Positions 24,451 through 32,856 of a stretch of 64,000 bases of DNA are shown piece after piece; positions within the stretch are counted from its first letter, which is position 1; every line of letters begins with the position of its first letter. Origin of the DNA: JAFGJQ01 sp964586145 (lineage in GTDB: Bacteria; Planctomycetota; Phycisphaerae; UBA1845); the NCBI GenBank assembly GCA_964586145.1, contig CAZPHH010000014.1, positions 4,027 through 68,026 of the forward strand, in the 5' to 3' direction. Both the position numbers and the translations under genes were made by a program. The notes beneath the pieces were generated by a model that saw only the letters and a list, made by a program, of their open reading frames with translations, was not told where the DNA came from and made no database searches.

Positions 24451-25599
24451 TCATCCTGGTGGAGCCGCCTGGTCCGCCGCCGGCCTGTTTGGATCCGCGC
24501 TGCCGGACTCCATCCTTTTTGCGGGGGCAAGAGACTGCAACTGGTCTCGCAGGCTGGTGATCTGCTGGAGGAGGCTGCTCATACGCTCCAGTGACGTCTG
24601 CCGCTGCGCTTGCTCCTCCAGTTGGGCTTGCCGGTAGTCGGCCACGAACCCCCGCATCTCCCGCGTGGACTCTTCCATCGCGGCGGCCACGTCGTACGCG
24701 GCGCTTCCACTCTTGTCTGCGAATCCGGTAAGACCACCCGTGCACGGGCTGAACGTCAGCGTACGAACCCGCGTGCTTGCGGGGTTCACCGTCACGGGAA
24801 CAACGGCGATGTGGCCAAACTGTGCGTAGTACAGGACAGCCTGACAAGCCACACGGGAGCAGTCCTTCCCTTCTTCTATTCGTACCGTGGTCAGGACAGG
24901 GGCGGGTACCGCGTGCAGAATGCCGCGAATGCCCCTTCCCTCGGCTGATTCCCTCGCAAAGATGGAATTCAGGTCTGGCCCGCCTGACGGCAGGCCTTTT
25001 GTATCGACGCTGATCTTTACCGTGAAGGGATCACCCGGAATGTCCGTCGACGTCAGCGGGCAAGGAATCTCCTTCTCCAGATCGCATTGCGATGGAATCC
25101 ACGCGTACGTGTGTGCGAACTCCGTTTCGACACTTTCCTCGACTCTCAGGGCGGGAGCAATACCCAACAGCATGCCCCCCACATGCAGGCCGGCCGACAC
25201 CAGTTTCTGAACCGTCGCTACGGTCCGGTCCTTGATGTCCGCGGAGACGGATTGGAGCAACATGTGGTCGTCCAGCGTGAATCCGATGTCCGTCTCCAGC
25301 CACGGATCGTCCGTCAGGAAATCAGGCGTCGCGACCAGGAGGTTCTTGAAATCCGGAACCAGGGCGGTCTCCACCACGATCGGCTTGCGAATGTCGACCC
25401 TCTGCAGCTTGGCTCCCTGGTAAACAGCCGTGTACGTAACGGTCACTTTCAGTGCTGTTTGCGGCAATGCGTATGGAACGCCTTGCGTCGAACCCGGCTG
25501 GTTGAAGTCGAACCGCTTGGTCCAGATGGTTCGCGAGGTACACCCCAGGCCCAGGCACGCGACGAGCGCAACAACCAGGTTGACTGATTTTGGCGTCAT
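24451..25599 (-). CDS. Lipoprotein of unknown function with C-terminal coiled coil
   Basis: ATG 25599 follows GGAGAG; a longer frame to 25809 is rejected. The 382-residue product has a lipobox LGLGC (Cys20). Residues 25-290 form a beta-rich body without a recognised family; it holds only a few cysteines (e.g. CSRVACQ, SPCTGG). Residues about 300-360 are a Gln/Glu-rich coiled coil (QAQLEEQAQRQTSLERMSSL), and the tail is Pro/Ala-rich. It could be an outer-membrane-anchored protein reaching into the periplasm. It is convergent with the sigma-factor gene and divergent from the kinase at 26313. Confidence 0.75.
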   Translation of the reverse strand: MTPKSVNLVVALVACLGLGCTSRTIWTKRFDFNQPGSTQGVPYALPQTALKVTVTYTAVYQGAKLQRVDIRKPIVVETALVPDFKNLLVATPDFLTDDPWLETDIGFTLDDHMLLQSVSADIKDRTVATVQKLVSAGLHVGGMLLGIAPALRVEESVETEFAHTYAWIPSQCDLEKEIPCPLTSTDIPGDPFTVKISVDTKGLPSGGPDLNSIFARESAEGRGIRGILHAVPAPVLTTVRIEEGKDCSRVACQAVLYYAQFGHIAVVPVTVNPASTRVRTLTFSPCTGGLTGFADKSGSAAYDVAAAMEESTREMRGFVADYRQAQLEEQAQRQTSLERMSSLLQQITSLRDQLQSLAPAKRMESGSADPNRPAADQAAPPG

Positions 25600-26312
25600 T
25601 TTCTTCTCTCCTTCCGACATGCGCCGGCGGCAAGAAACGGTGACGTGGCTCACGGGGTGGACCGTACTGCAACAACCGGCTGCCTCGGACCGGATGCGGC
25701 GGCGCAGAACTGCACCCCGAGGCCCGCCGGCGGAAGGGCCACATCGGACCTTCGTAAGACCATCCCGGGAAGCCGCGGGTCGTGACCGATGTCCGCGGAG
25801 TCGGAACAAGTTGCTTCAAGTGTTCGATCTCCAGTTTCTCACGTCGCCCAGTCCTTGTCACGCAGTTTCTTGGAATAATGGACCAATCGGGGACCGCACT
25901 TCAACGCGTCCGTACCAGCCGCACAATCCTCCTCCTCACTTCACGACTGACGGGCGGTACAGTGCCACTGGACGCCACTGGCGTCCAGAAGACGATCCAG
26001 CCGAGCCGGGCTCCCGCAGCCCGGCCCCCGCTTCCTCTGCCATCTGCGCAGCCCGTGCCGCCCCGTCGCGTCGTGGATTCCCTCGAGCACACGCGGCAGC
26101 CGGGAGTTGCGCAAGCACGCTCGGCCAACGCCACGTGTGCGCGAGGAGAGCCCGGCACGGAAGCGCGTTCGCCCAGAAAACGCTTCGTAAGACGGGGGCG
26201 TCGTGCGCGACGACCCCTGCGGGCGAAGCTGTCCGGTCGCCTGGATGGCAATCGAAGACGCGCCGCGTTATGCTAAGCCCAAAGCCATTTCGTGTGGCGT
26301 TGGGGAAAAGCA
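25600..26312. other. 713-bp region between lipoprotein and kinase genes
   Basis: No gene is supported. The region contains two perfect hairpins (25968-25988 and 26005-26025) and should hold divergent promoters for both flanking genes. Open frames across it are low-complexity Arg/Pro/Ala sequences on both strands. Confidence 0.5.
25968..26025. repeat. Pair of short palindromic hairpins
   Basis: CTGGACGCC-ACT-GGCGTCCAG (9-bp stem, 25968-25988) and GCCGGGCT-CCCGC-AGCCCGGC (8-bp stem, 26005-26025) stand 16 nt apart between divergent genes, where terminators are not expected. They look like REP-type elements. Confidence 0.55.
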
Positions 26313-28718
26313 ATGGAGCCGGAGAGTCCTTCAAAGGACAATTCACGCGATTGCCGCGTGGGCGAAGCGCTCAACCAGTACCTCGATCGCAAGGCAAAGG
26401 GCCACGCGGAGCCCGAGGCGGAATTCCTCGCACGCCATCCGGACCTGGCCGACGCCCTGCGGGCGGAACTCGCATTTCTCCGGCAGATCGCCCAGCCCGA
26501 CGACAACGCGCTGAGCCGTCTGGTTCGGACCGGGCTCCTGCACGCCACGGACGACGCAGCCTATCCGGCCAAGCTCGGCGAATACCAAGTCCGGCGAGTC
26601 ATCGGCCGGGGCGGCATGGGTGTTGTGACGGAGGCCCACGACCCGCGGCTGCGGCGGACGGTGGCGCTCAAACTGCTGCGGCAGGAGCTGTTTGCCGACC
26701 GCCAGGCTGTGGCCCGGTTCGAGCGGGAGGCCCGGGCGGTGGCTGGGCTGAACCATCCGAACATCGTCGGCGTGTACGAGCTGGGCCGGCACGAGGACAC
26801 GCCGTTCATGGCGATGGAGTACGTGCCGGGCCCGTCCGTGGCCGAGCTGCTTCGCCGGCACGGCCCGCTGCCCGCGGCGCTGACCGAGATGCTGTTCGGC
26901 CAGCTCCTGGCGGGGCTGGAGGCCGCACACCGGGCGGGCCTGGTGCATCGCGACATCAAGCCTTCGAATCTGCTGCTGACGGCGGACCCGCTGGGGCCGG
27001 ACGGCCACGACGGTGCATCTGCCGAGAAACCCCCGGCGCCGCGCGACGGCGGGCCCAACTCGCCCCGGCTGGCGGTGACGTTGAAAATCGCGGACTTCGG
27101 GCTGGCCCGGGTGGCCGGTGCGGAAACGCGCCTGACGGTCCCGGACGGCGTGGTGGGCACGCCGGACTACATGAGCCCGGAGCAGGCGCGGGGCTCGGCC
27201 GACGTGGACGCGCGCAGCGACCTGTTCAACGCGGGGCTCGTGCTCTACGAGATGCTGACGGGCTGCCGGCCATTCGCGGCGGACAGCTCGTCGGCGGTGA
27301 TCCATCGCATTCTGAACGAGGAGCCGCGGGACCCGCGGTCCATTCAGCGGTCGGCGCCGCCGGTGCTGGCGGCGCTGTGCCTGCGATTGCTGGCCAAGCG
27401 GCCGGAGGATCGGTTGATGTCGGCGAACGAAGCGTTGACGGCACTGGCAAGCGGCCGGCGCGTGGGTTCTCCGCAGCGGCGGCGTCGGGCGGCGGCGTTC
27501 GCCTGGCGCGGGGTCGTGGCGGCCATTGTGCTGGGCGTTGCGGCATGGCTGGGGGCGAGGGTCTTCAGCCCCGCACCGGCACCAGCGCCATCGGTATCCG
27601 CGCCTCCGGCCGCCTCGATACCCACAACGAATGTTGCGTCTGTGCCGCCGATCGAGGCGGTGCGCGTGCAAAGGGACGCGTCAGATACCCCGACCGGAAC
27701 CGTCCTGATTTCCCGCAAGGGCCGCGTGGGCGATGAGGCGTTTCGGCCGTTTCCGTCGCAGCCCGTTCGCATTGCCCACGCCGCCCTGGTCGACCGCGAC
27801 GGGCGCGGCGACAAGATCCTCGTGGTCGGCATGAGCAGCTCGGTGGATGGCCGATGTCTGTTCGCATATGACCACGACCTGAAGGAGATTCCGGACTGGA
27901 AGCCGAACCTGAACGACGCGCGCGTGTGGCCGGATTGCGAGGAACCGCGCGCCTTCGGCTGCACGACTTTCGAGGCGGCCGACGTGGACGGCGAACCGGG
28001 CGAAGAGATCGTCGTGATCGCGACGGAAGGGGACCAGTATGCCACGCGGCTGTCCGTGATTGACTCGTGGACTGGCGACATTCGTTCGACGTACTGGCAC
28101 ACCGGGGGGCTGTCTCACTTGCGCGTGTCAAAAAAGCTGGTGCCGGGAAAGGTGCTGATCGTGGCCGCGGGCCAGAACAATCTGCTGGAAGGCCGTGCCG
28201 ACCCGACTCGCGAACCTCGCGATCTGACGACGCTGGCGAAGCTCACCGAGTGGGACCTGACGCCCGTGTTGATGGTGCTCGACGCCGCGGCGATGGACGG
28301 CCTGTGCCCGCAGCCGCTGGCGGACATCGACATTCCGCCGGCCCGGCCATTGGCGTACGGCTTCTTTGATTTCTCGTCGACCGGCGCGCCCCCTAAATCG
28401 GAAGAGCAACGGGTGCCGCGCCCCAAGCCCCGCCCGGGTGACACTCTTATGTTTGATAAGCTGCTAGTCGAGGCGGTGGCCGGCCCGGAGGCGGGCGGAT
28501 TCAAGCGCGAGCGCATTCAACTGTACGTGCTTCGTCCTGGGGCCGTACCGGAGGCCGGCCAACTGCTGTTCGGCCCCGGCCTGGAACTTCAGGGGGACGT
28601 GGATGGAAACCCGGACTTCTGGCGCGAGCACTGGCACGTCATCGTCCGCGATGGCCAGTACGTCGGCCCCGCCGCGGCGTGGGCGAAGCCGCCGGCCAAC
28701 CCGGAAACCCCCGAGTGA
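26313..28718 (+). CDS. Transmembrane Ser/Thr protein kinase with large extracytoplasmic domain
   Basis: ATG 26313 follows GGGGAAAA; the product has 801 residues. Residues 10-75 form a helical N-terminal module common before planctomycete kinases. The Hanks kinase domain (91-380) has GRGGMGVV, VALK (Lys120), VHRDIKPSN (Asp214), DFG (261-263), GTPDYMSPEQ and the C-lobe Arg. An unusual Pro/Gly/Asp-rich insertion of about 35 residues lies between the catalytic loop and DFG. A single membrane helix (about 398-417) leads to an external domain with FG-GAP-like segments (AALVDRDGRGDKILVVG, FEAADVDGEPGEEIVVIA). I infer a receptor kinase; the ligand is unknown. The tail is partly duplicated in the remnant at 29259. 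Confidence 0.92.
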   Translation: MEPESPSKDNSRDCRVGEALNQYLDRKAKGHAEPEAEFLARHPDLADALRAELAFLRQIAQPDDNALSRLVRTGLLHATDDAAYPAKLGEYQVRRVIGRGGMGVVTEAHDPRLRRTVALKLLRQELFADRQAVARFEREARAVAGLNHPNIVGVYELGRHEDTPFMAMEYVPGPSVAELLRRHGPLPAALTEMLFGQLLAGLEAAHRAGLVHRDIKPSNLLLTADPLGPDGHDGASAEKPPAPRDGGPNSPRLAVTLKIADFGLARVAGAETRLTVPDGVVGTPDYMSPEQARGSADVDARSDLFNAGLVLYEMLTGCRPFAADSSSAVIHRILNEEPRDPRSIQRSAPPVLAALCLRLLAKRPEDRLMSANEALTALASGRRVGSPQRRRRAAAFAWRGVVAAIVLGVAAWLGARVFSPAPAPAPSVSAPPAASIPTTNVASVPPIEAVRVQRDASDTPTGTVLISRKGRVGDEAFRPFPSQPVRIAHAALVDRDGRGDKILVVGMSSSVDGRCLFAYDHDLKEIPDWKPNLNDARVWPDCEEPRAFGCTTFEAADVDGEPGEEIVVIATEGDQYATRLSVIDSWTGDIRSTYWHTGGLSHLRVSKKLVPGKVLIVAAGQNNLLEGRADPTREPRDLTTLAKLTEWDLTPVLMVLDAAAMDGLCPQPLADIDIPPARPLAYGFFDFSSTGAPPKSEEQRVPRPKPRPGDTLMFDKLLVEAVAGPEAGGFKRERIQLYVLRPGAVPEAGQLLFGPGLELQGDVDGNPDFWREHWHVIVRDGQYVGPAAAWAKPPANPETPE

Positions 28719-28949
28719 CGCCCGCGGCAAGCGAACCTGCCTGCCACAGACCGCTGCGGTGAACCGCACGCGACAATGCATGGAGACCTTAGAAGTGCTC
28801 GGCAGGCGCCTGATCCGAAAGGTCGTGCCCCGACGCGCCCGGCCGTACGAGCACCCGTGCCCGCGCTCCGCCATGCCGCCCCTCTCGCCGGTTGAAAAAC
28901 GACCGTTTCTCAGCAAAACTGCCTGGGAAACGCTCGCTTCTTAGCGGGC

Positions 28950-29072
28950 GGGCCTCAGAGAGGCGAGTCGCTTGCACGCCTGGGCATCCTGCGCGAGACG
29001 ACCGGCAAGCAGCGCGACCGGGTCTACGCGTACGATAAATTCCTCCGCATCCTCACGGGCGACGAAGCCTGA
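28950..29072 (+). pseudogene. C-terminal remnant of a Fic-family protein
   Basis: The frame ending at TGA 29070 reads SLARLGILRETTGKQRDRVYAYDKFLRILTGDEA over two stretches. This matches the C-terminal winged-helix of many Fic/DOC-type AMP-transferases (L-x-ELGILRE-x-TG-x-QR-x-RV-x-x-YD-x-YL). No HPFxDGNGR core exists upstream, and the preceding 200 bp are not coherent. It is therefore a truncated fossil. The call is by motif and rests on about 33 residues. Confidence 0.55.
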
Positions 29073-29258
29073 TCATCGGGTGCCGGTCGCGTCCTCGAAC
29101 GGCCGCTCAGTCTCGCGGCCAGCGGTCCTCTCCCACCGCCGGAAGATGCCATCGCCGCAGAGCGCATCGAGTGTCAGCAACGCGGCGTTCCCTCCGGCGC
29201 CCGACGCGGAACGTTCCATCCTGCTCTGCGTTCCACGCGCGTTGCATACCGCTACCAC

Positions 29259-29405
29259 TATTCCTCCCCCCTGTACTTCTCGCCCGGACTGGACATTCTG
29301 GACGACAACCAGCGGCATCTCGGTGACTGGTGCGAGCGCTGGCACGTCATCGTCCGCGACGGCCAATACGTGGGTCCGGCGGCGGCGTGGGCGAAACCGA
29401 ATTCG
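29259..29405 (+). pseudogene. Duplicated, truncated copy of the upstream kinase's C-terminal tail
   Basis: A frame reading LYFSPGLDILDDNQRHLGD then WCERWHVIVRDGQYVGPAAAWAKP aligns with the end of the kinase at 26313 (LLFGPGLELQGDVDGNPDFW, then REHWHVIVRDGQYVGPAAAWAKP). Identity is high at protein and DNA level over about 130 nt, and it has no start codon or ribosome site. Further 5' the similarity fades. Even a short downstream stretch (TGCATGxAGACCT at about 28778 and 29467) recurs, implying a segmental duplication followed by decay. Confidence 0.7.
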
Positions 29406-29485
29406 CCCACGCCGGCCCCCGTGGTTGAGCCCATTACGGCTGAGTCACAGCGCAGAAGCTCTCAGTGCATGAAGACCTCACCGTG

Positions 29486-30085
29486 TTACTCGAATGAGCG
29501 CGGCTGCCGGCGGCGCGAGAGAATCCCCAGGCTTCCCGTCAGCAGAAGCGCAAGCGACGCCGGCTCGGGGATGTACTCGATCACGAAACCGTAGTTTCGG
29601 GGATTGTAGCCGTCGCGTTTTGCGTCGTTCCAGTAGCCGGCACGATCTGAGCCCTGACCGCCCCAAATGGACAACCCATCTTCATTTCCGGCTTCGGCAT
29701 CGTTGGGCTCACCGGGCCACCAGTTTGTGTAAACCCATGGTTCACCCGTGATCCAATGCCAGTTCTCCGCGGGAGCCGAGTCTGCAGGCTCTTGAAAACC
29801 ACCCAGCCAGGCAGTCACAGGCTCGGGCTGCATGTTCAAGAGTGCGGTAACAAAGGCGTTTTCCTGGCTGGAAGTGATGGTTGCGAGATCGTGCCCCAGC
29901 TGCTCGATGGCGTACTCTCGGCACGTATACCAGTTCTGATCCCCGTCCAGATGGATGTACTCGTACCAACGCGGACCGTCCGGATGCTTGTTCCAGAGCA
30001 TAGGCGCCGCGAGGACGGAACTCGCACAAACTGTGACAGCAAGACACACAGCAACCCTCAGTGTCATCCGATGGGGTTTCATCAT
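29486..30085 (-). CDS. Secreted C-type lectin-domain protein with PEP-CTERM sorting signal
   Basis: ATG 30085 follows GGAGGAAACA. The 199-residue product has a signal peptide (residues 1-27), a C-type lectin domain (about 37-171) with TAWLGGF, GEPN (EPN, 126-128, the mannose/glucose-type calcium site) and YWND (WND, 151-154), and a PEP-CTERM tail starting IPEPASLALLLTGSLGI and ending in basic residues. It would bind sugars in a Ca-dependent manner at the cell surface after exosortase processing. The EPN-plus-WND pair supports genuine carbohydrate binding rather than a decayed fold. It lies next to the decayed segment and an ECF sigma factor. Confidence 0.9.
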   Translation of the reverse strand: MMKPHRMTLRVAVCLAVTVCASSVLAAPMLWNKHPDGPRWYEYIHLDGDQNWYTCREYAIEQLGHDLATITSSQENAFVTALLNMQPEPVTAWLGGFQEPADSAPAENWHWITGEPWVYTNWWPGEPNDAEAGNEDGLSIWGGQGSDRAGYWNDAKRDGYNPRNYGFVIEYIPEPASLALLLTGSLGILSRRRQPRSFE

Positions 30086-30441
30086 TGTTTCCTCCAGAAT
30101 ACGGACCCAAGTACATTCATCTGCACAGCGCAGAGGAATCGTTTACGGGTTTGTCCCGGCTCACCGAGCCTTGCAGCTTGAGTGAGTCGCACCTCGCTAC
30201 TCATGAGAACGCGAAGCAGCGACGATTCTGGTGCGCGAGTTCGAGGATTTCCTGGCCGGCCGGCGGGGGCGTGGGGGAAGGGGTGCCCGCGAACTGGGGA
30301 CCGGGAACGGACTCTCGGTCCGGCAGTCCAGTGGTGCTTCATCGCCCGGGTTGCCGGTGGGTTGCCGGCGAGGCACGCGCTGTGGCGAACGATCGGCAGG
30401 CCGGCGGGGGCGTGGGGCGCTTGATGCAGGGCAGGCAGAGG
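30086..30441. other. Intergenic region between lectin and ECF sigma genes
   Basis: 356 bp without a supported gene. A 17-nt direct repeat CCGGCGGGGGCGTGGGG occurs near 30259 and 30400. The lectin promoter should lie near 30090-30200, in the AT-richer part. Confidence 0.45.
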
Positions 30442-31059
30442 TCAGCCGCGCGAATCGCCCAGCGCCTGCACGCGCTGGCGAAGCGAACGCAGGCCGCGGT
30501 AGGTCAGGCTGTAGACGTTGTCCTCCGACTTGCCCAGCTCGGCCGCGACCTCCGAGACGGACTGCCCCTCCAGGAAACGCAGCCGGACCGCCACCCGCTG
30601 GTCATCCGGCAGGCGGGCGAGGCTGGTGAGCAGAATGGCCATCGTCTCCTTCCGCACGGCGCGGCGGCTGGGCGTGGAATCCGTGGCGGCCAGCCGGGCG
30701 GCCAGGTCGGGGTATGAGCTGGTCGCCGCGGGCGGCAGCGACTCCTCGCGTCGTGCGTCGCGCTTGCGGGTGCGGACGGCCCGGTGAAGGTCAGCCACGC
30801 GATTCTCGACGACCCGCCGCAGCCAGGCCTCCAGCACGCCGAGCGTCTCGAAGCGGTAGCGGCCGGCCGTGCGGAAGGCCGCCACGAACGCGTCCTGGAT
30901 CACGTCTTCCGGGTCATGCCGGCGGCGCAGGGTCGGGCCGAGCAGCCGCTGCGTGACGGGCGCAAGCTTCGCATGGCAGCGGATGAGCAGATGCTGCAGC
31001 GCATCGGCATCGCCATCGTTGGCCCGCGTCAGCAAGCTGTCCGGATCCGACCGATTCAT
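30442..31059 (-). CDS. ECF-type RNA polymerase sigma factor
   Basis: The 205-residue product has sigma2 with RRRHDPEDVIQDAFVAAFR (residues about 45-63) and sigma4 with LPDDQRVAVRLRFLEGQSV and VAAELGKSEDNVYSLTYRGLRSLRQ. The DPEDVIQD motif is the core-binding part of region 2.2. A basic linker (RTRKRDARREESLPP) separates them. The layout resembles the many planctomycete ECF factors. No anti-sigma gene is adjacent; the Ser/Thr kinase gene 520 bp upstream on the same strand is a candidate regulator, since kinase-linked ECF factors are known in this phylum. The link is inference. Confidence 0.88.
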   Translation of the reverse strand: MNRSDPDSLLTRANDGDADALQHLLIRCHAKLAPVTQRLLGPTLRRRHDPEDVIQDAFVAAFRTAGRYRFETLGVLEAWLRRVVENRVADLHRAVRTRKRDARREESLPPAATSSYPDLAARLAATDSTPSRRAVRKETMAILLTSLARLPDDQRVAVRLRFLEGQSVSEVAAELGKSEDNVYSLTYRGLRSLRQRVQALGDSRG

Positions 31060-31582
31060 GCTTTGCCCCTGCCGCCACCATGGTACTCAAAACCGCGAGA
31101 TCGCCCAAGGTGCCGGATCATCCCGGGCGGCCGCGCATCGAGCCACGCAGGCCGGCAGGCTGCGCTGCTCCGGCTGCCGCCGCGCGACGCACGTCAGCGA
31201 TTCGCATACCGCGCGCCGGACGTGACCCGCGCCACGAGATGCACGTAGACGACCACACACGCCAGGTTGGCCAACAGCCACGACAGAAGCTGCAACCCGA
31301 ACGGGCCGAAACCCAGAAGGCGGTTGAGCCTAAGAAGACCGGCTGGATGGCCGGGGTGTAGCTGGCGAGGTGGAGTTCGGGGGTCAGGGGTCGGCTGGAA
31401 CCCTGAGAGACCCCGGCGCGCCGGGGTCCCACAAATGCAGCCGGTCCCACAGATGAAGGGAGAAGACCGGCTGGAAAAGACCGGCTGGAAAGCCGGTCCC
31501 ACACCAGGGGACAGTCGAGCATCAGAGGTCGGGGCCGTCGTCTGGAGGGGGGCTGCAGCGGACGTCGCGTGCGGGGCGGCGG
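31060..31582. other. Repeat-containing region between kinase and ECF sigma genes
   Basis: 523 bp without a supported gene. The part at 31330-31510 is built of short palindromic repeats (listed separately). A minus-strand tail at about 31194-31300 encodes one hydrophobic helix but has no acceptable start or ribosome site. Confidence 0.5.
31411..31510. repeat. Cluster of GTGGGACCGGCT-type palindromic repeats
   Basis: Read on the minus strand the segment carries GTGGGACCGGCTTTCC followed by AGCCGGTC, GTGGGACCGGCTGCA, and GTGGGACCCCGG leading into a perfect 16-bp palindrome (31411-31426). A 7-bp stem with GGAA loop lies at 31480-31497. The 12-mer GTGGGACCGGCT recurs on the plus strand in the array after polA (63972-64000). 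Confidence 0.7.
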
Positions 31583-32449
31583 TCAGCCCCGCAGGCCGTT
31601 GCCGGTGGCCGTTCGCTCGGGGGCGGGCATTCGCTCCAGCACGGTCAGGGCAATTTCGGTCCGCTCGATGAACGCGCGCATGTCCGGCAGGCGCTTGGCC
31701 GGGTCTTTTTCGCAGCACGTCTCGATCAGCTTCGCCACCACGGTGGGCACTTCCACGTTGGTCGGCTGGGCAAGCTCAACCCGCTTGCCCAGCAGGGCCT
31801 GGGAATGGAGCGTGATGTTCTGGTTCATGTCCGTGGCGATCGGCCGGCCGGTGATGATCCGGTGCAGCGAGGCCGCCAGGGCGAAGACGTCCGTCCGCCG
31901 GTCCAGGACGTTCAGTGCCACTTGCTCCGGCGCCATGTAGTCCATCGTGCCCTGGACGCGTGACTTGGACGTGTAGATCGGGCAGCTCTGCCCGAAATCA
32001 ATCAGTTTCACTTTCTCGCTCGGCGTCACCAGAAGGTTGCCGGGTTTCAGGTCTGCATGGACGAAGCCGGCCTGGTGCATGGCCTCCAGGCCCTCGGCGG
32101 CCTGGATGAACAGCCGCAGCAGTTGCGCAATGGGCCGGGAAAACTCCTGGTCGTTCATGGGCATGCCGTCCACGTATTCCATGAACAGCATGGCCGCCTT
32201 GATCCGCAGCCGGCGCCGGACGTACCGCAGTTCGTGGACCTTGCGGATGGCAGGGTGCTCAAGCTGGCTGCCCGTCGCGTACTCCGCCTTGAGCTGCTCG
32301 ATGAACTTCTGGTCTTCCGGGGTGTGAATCTTGACGTTCTTGACTGTGTACAGCGAGCCCGTCCGCGTACAGCGAACCTTGAACAACGTGCTGGCTGCCC
32401 CGTTCCCCAGCTTGGCCAGAATCCGGTAGTTGGGAATGTCGATGCTCAT
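31583..32449 (-). CDS. Cytoplasmic Hanks-type Ser/Thr protein kinase with HAD catalytic loop
   Basis: The start at ATG 32449 is chosen because GGAG lies 9 nt upstream (ATG 32464 is the alternative). The 288-residue product is a kinase domain only, with no membrane segment: glycine loop LGNGAAST, Lys37 in YTVKNVK, catalytic loop VHADLKPGNLL (His131-Ala-Asp133), DFG (151-153), GTMDYMAPEQ, and C-lobe RTDVFALAAS. Asp133 and the metal Asp are kept, so it should be active, but the Arg of HRD is Ala, a non-RD type usually not regulated by activation-loop phosphorylation. It lies upstream of the ECF sigma gene. Confidence 0.88.
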   Translation of the reverse strand: MSIDIPNYRILAKLGNGAASTLFKVRCTRTGSLYTVKNVKIHTPEDQKFIEQLKAEYATGSQLEHPAIRKVHELRYVRRRLRIKAAMLFMEYVDGMPMNDQEFSRPIAQLLRLFIQAAEGLEAMHQAGFVHADLKPGNLLVTPSEKVKLIDFGQSCPIYTSKSRVQGTMDYMAPEQVALNVLDRRTDVFALAASLHRIITGRPIATDMNQNITLHSQALLGKRVELAQPTNVEVPTVVAKLIETCCEKDPAKRLPDMRAFIERTEIALTVLERMPAPERTATGNGLRG

Positions 32450-32856
32450 CCCGCGAATCTCCATCCCACACCGAAAGCGCAAGCCCGGCCGCGCAATCGG
32501 CTTTTCCACCTCGTGCAACGCCCTCCGGAATGGCTCGATGGCCGGGCGACCGCGCTTTGCGGACAATCCCGGATACGGCTTGCCGGCGACGCCGAAGCGC
32601 CCCCGGAAGCGTCAGTCGTTGCCTTGGTTTTTCCAGTAAAAGGGTCTCAGGTTCCACCACGCGGCCTTTCGCACCCCTGAACAAGCCAGTCCAAAGCGAA
32701 GAGACCGCACCGACTCTATCGACGAAGTGGCACCGGATAGGTCGTCGGGGACGATAGGATGATAGCGATTCACGCGCCGTCACGCGGCGGAAGAATTAAC
32801 TCGCGCAACCTATCCCTACCACGTACCCCGAAGTATACGTCCGGTGGCGATGTCCG
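32450..32856. other. Intergenic region between kinase and phosphoesterase genes
   Basis: 407 bp with no gene supported. Both flanking genes are on the minus strand; the kinase promoter should be within it. A small AT-rich patch with GTTAATTC occurs near 32795. No clear promoter or terminator was found. Confidence 0.4.

Larger units (their letters stand above)
28719..29485. other. Decayed region with remnants of at least two genes
   Basis: No intact gene lies here. It contains the Fic-like C-terminal fragment (28950-29072) and a second copy of the kinase C-terminal tail (29259-29405). The remainder shows no coherent frame. Mosaic decay suggests past insertion, duplication or deletion between the kinase and lectin genes. 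Confidence 0.6.

Noticed and set aside
30259..30416. 17-nt direct repeat CCGGCGGGGGCGTGGGG near 30259 and 30400 as a mobile-element footprint
   Set aside because: No transposase or terminal inverted repeats between them; simple G-rich repeats of this size can arise by chance in such DNA.
31194..31310. Minus-strand tail encoding one hydrophobic helix (LLSWLLANLACVVVYVHLVA)
   Set aside because: No credible start or ribosome site, and the upstream part of the frame is made of palindromic repeats; at most the fossil end of a membrane protein.
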